Shown in pieces: positions 63,004 through 64,000 of a stretch of 64,000 nt of DNA. Origin of the DNA: Bacillus tianshenii (GTDB taxonomy: Bacteria; Bacillota; Bacilli; Bacillales; Bacillaceae_N); contig CP129018.1 in the NCBI GenBank assembly GCA_020524525.2, forward strand, positions 2,484,115 to 2,548,114, read 5' to 3'. Each line of letters starts with the position of its first letter. The first letter of the stretch is position 1. The notes under the pieces are model-generated. The model was given only the letters and a program-made list of their open reading frames with translations. It ran no database searches and was not told where the DNA came from. Made by a program: the position numbers and the translations under genes.

Positions 63004-63036
63004 AAAAAGGACAGGAATGGGGTTACATTCCTGTCC
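63004..63036 (-). terminator. Terminator of phoR
   Basis: A 10-bp stem GGACAGGAAT/ATTCCTGTCC with an 8-base loop and T-rich minus-strand tail. Confidence 0.88.
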
Positions 63037-63122
63037 AAAGATGGTTATTAGATGAAGGGGTTTTCAATTAGTATCATATCAAGCGTTTGTTAAGGAGGAT
63101 TAAAATAATTGTTAACCTAATG

Positions 63123-64000
63123 TTAATTGTTGTGTTTAAATAACACAGTAAACACGGTTCCTTTACCCAGTTCGCTTTGTACTTCAATTTTCCCCTTATG
63201 TGCTTCTACTAAGTGTTTCACGATCGCAAGCCCAAGTCCTGTACCTCCGGAATTACGACTTCGGTCTTTATCAACTCGATAAAAACGTTCAAAAATACGT
63301 GGAATTTGCTCTTCTTTCATCCCAATGCCCGTATCTGCGACGGATACAGAACAATATTTGCCGCGTTTCCCAACCGAAACAGTTACCGAACCTCCTGCAT
63401 GTGTGTAAGAGAGGGCATTATTAATCAAGTTGATAAAGATCTGCTTGATTCGATGAGCGTCTCCTTCGACAAGACAAGGTTCCTCTGGAAGATCGAGTTG
63501 CAGGTCTATTTCCTTTTCCTCTGCTTTATGACGAAGAATAAGCTCAATATCTTCAACAACACTTTGTAAATCCACCTGCTGCAGATTTAATTGAAACCCT
63601 TCCTGCTCAACTTTCGATAAGTCGAGCAAATCTTTAATAATATTTTGCAGCCGACCACTTTCTTTCAAGATAATATTAATGAAATATTCTCGAAGCTCAG
63701 GGTCTTCCATTGCGCCATCAAGAAGGGTTTCAGAAAACCCACGAATCGAGGTCATTGGGGTTTTTAGTTCGTGAGACACATTGGCCACAAAGTCTTTTCG
63801 CATTTGCTCAAGACGCTTTAGCTCAGTGATATCGTGGAAAACAAGTACAATCCCTTTCCACTCTTCGTTTTCCCCAATAATTGGCGCACCGTACACTTCA
63901 AAATGACGACGTTCAATCTTTATCGCTAAATGAAGCTGTTTGCGCACTTGCCGCTCTGTCATGAATACTTCTTCCACCACCCGGATCACTTCTTGGTGCG
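63123..64000 (-). CDS. phoR: Phosphate-sensing histidine kinase PhoR, partial (N-terminus beyond the right edge)
   Basis: The frame is open to the right edge, so this is the C-terminal part of the kinase. It contains the end of a PAS domain ([12 protein letters not shown]), the dimerisation helix with the phosphoacceptor His in N-V-S-H-E-L-K-T-P and the ATP-binding domain: N box L-I-N-N-A-L-S-Y, G1 D-T-G-I-G-M, G2 G-G-T-G-L-G-L-A. PhoR phosphorylates PhoP when phosphate is scarce. Position upstream of polA agrees with B. subtilis. The sensor region and phoP would lie beyond the window. Confidence 0.92.
   Translation of the reverse strand, partial: HQEVIRVVEEVFMTERQVRKQLHLAIKIERRHFEVYGAPIIGENEEWKGIVLVFHDITELKRLEQMRKDFVANVSHELKTPMTSIRGFSETLLDGAMEDPELREYFINIILKESGRLQNIIKDLLDLSKVEQEGFQLNLQQVDLQSVVEDIELILRHKAEEKEIDLQLDLPEEPCLVEGDAHRIKQIFINLINNALSYTHAGGSVTVSVGKRGKYCSVSVADTGIGMKEEQIPRIFERFYRVDKDRSRNSGGTGLGLAIVKHLVEAHKGKIEVQSELGKGTVFTVLFKHNN

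Overview
The window comes from the chromosome of an endospore-forming Bacillaceae bacterium. The evidence is shared gene order with the Bacillus subtilis sdh-uvrC-etf-mutS2-pheST-infC-thrS-dnaBI-gapB-polA-phoR region, the sporulation genes gerE, sspI, ytaF and ytxC, T-box leaders, and Bacillus-type operators (BirA, FadR, Fur, CcpN, sigma-W). I do not assign a species. There are no rRNA or tRNA genes and no CRISPR array.

Layout. 1-4170: accessory DNA with a serine recombinase running off the left edge, a small ORF, a coiled-coil protein, a diguanylate cyclase and a phospholipase D-like protein. It ends inside the spore regulator gene gerE. 4330-9768: a plus-strand block with an ImmA-like protein, an AraC-type regulator, a sodium:solute symporter operon and a copper-storage protein. 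9978-17572: ysmA, sdhCAB, yslB, a BirA-controlled bioB and uvrC. 17642-25577: an envelope and iron section with two Fur-box transcription units (one containing the EfeU iron permease), a GT2 glycosyltransferase, a membrane phosphodiesterase and a flippase-like protein. 25788-31477: trxA and the beta-oxidation genes etfAB, fadB, fadR and lcfA. 31637-38335: yshE, mutS2, polX, cvpA, zapA and rnhC. 38434-49628: pheST with a T-box, ysgA, sspI, ysdC, a dUTPase, ysdBA, infC-rpmI-rplT with its leader, and thrS with a T-box. 49958-64000: ytxC, dnaI, dnaB, nrdR, speD, gapB, coaE, ytaF, mutM, polA, hflKC and a partial phoR.

Most striking observation. gerE sits downstream of sdhB and ysmA, close to its usual position, but its reading frame matches GerE only through residue 51 and then ends in eight unrelated residues. 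The break lies at the exact centre of an imperfect inverted repeat that looks like a serine-recombinase attachment site, and a serine recombinase gene lies on the far side of the intervening DNA. This is the signature expected of a gene-intervening element like skin (sigK) or gin (gerE of Bacillus cereus ATCC 10987), which are removed during sporulation to rebuild the gene. The other half of gerE would lie beyond the left edge, so the element cannot be closed from this window alone.

How the genes work together. sdhCAB, etfAB, fadB and lcfA feed electrons and acyl-CoA into respiration. infC, rpmI, rplT, pheST and thrS supply translation and are controlled by RNA leaders. dnaB, dnaI, nrdR, polA, polX, mutS2, mutM, uvrC and rnhC cover replication and repair. 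gapB carries two CcpN boxes, which fits a gluconeogenic GAPDH. The Fur-box units and the symporter operon look like niche-adaptation genes.
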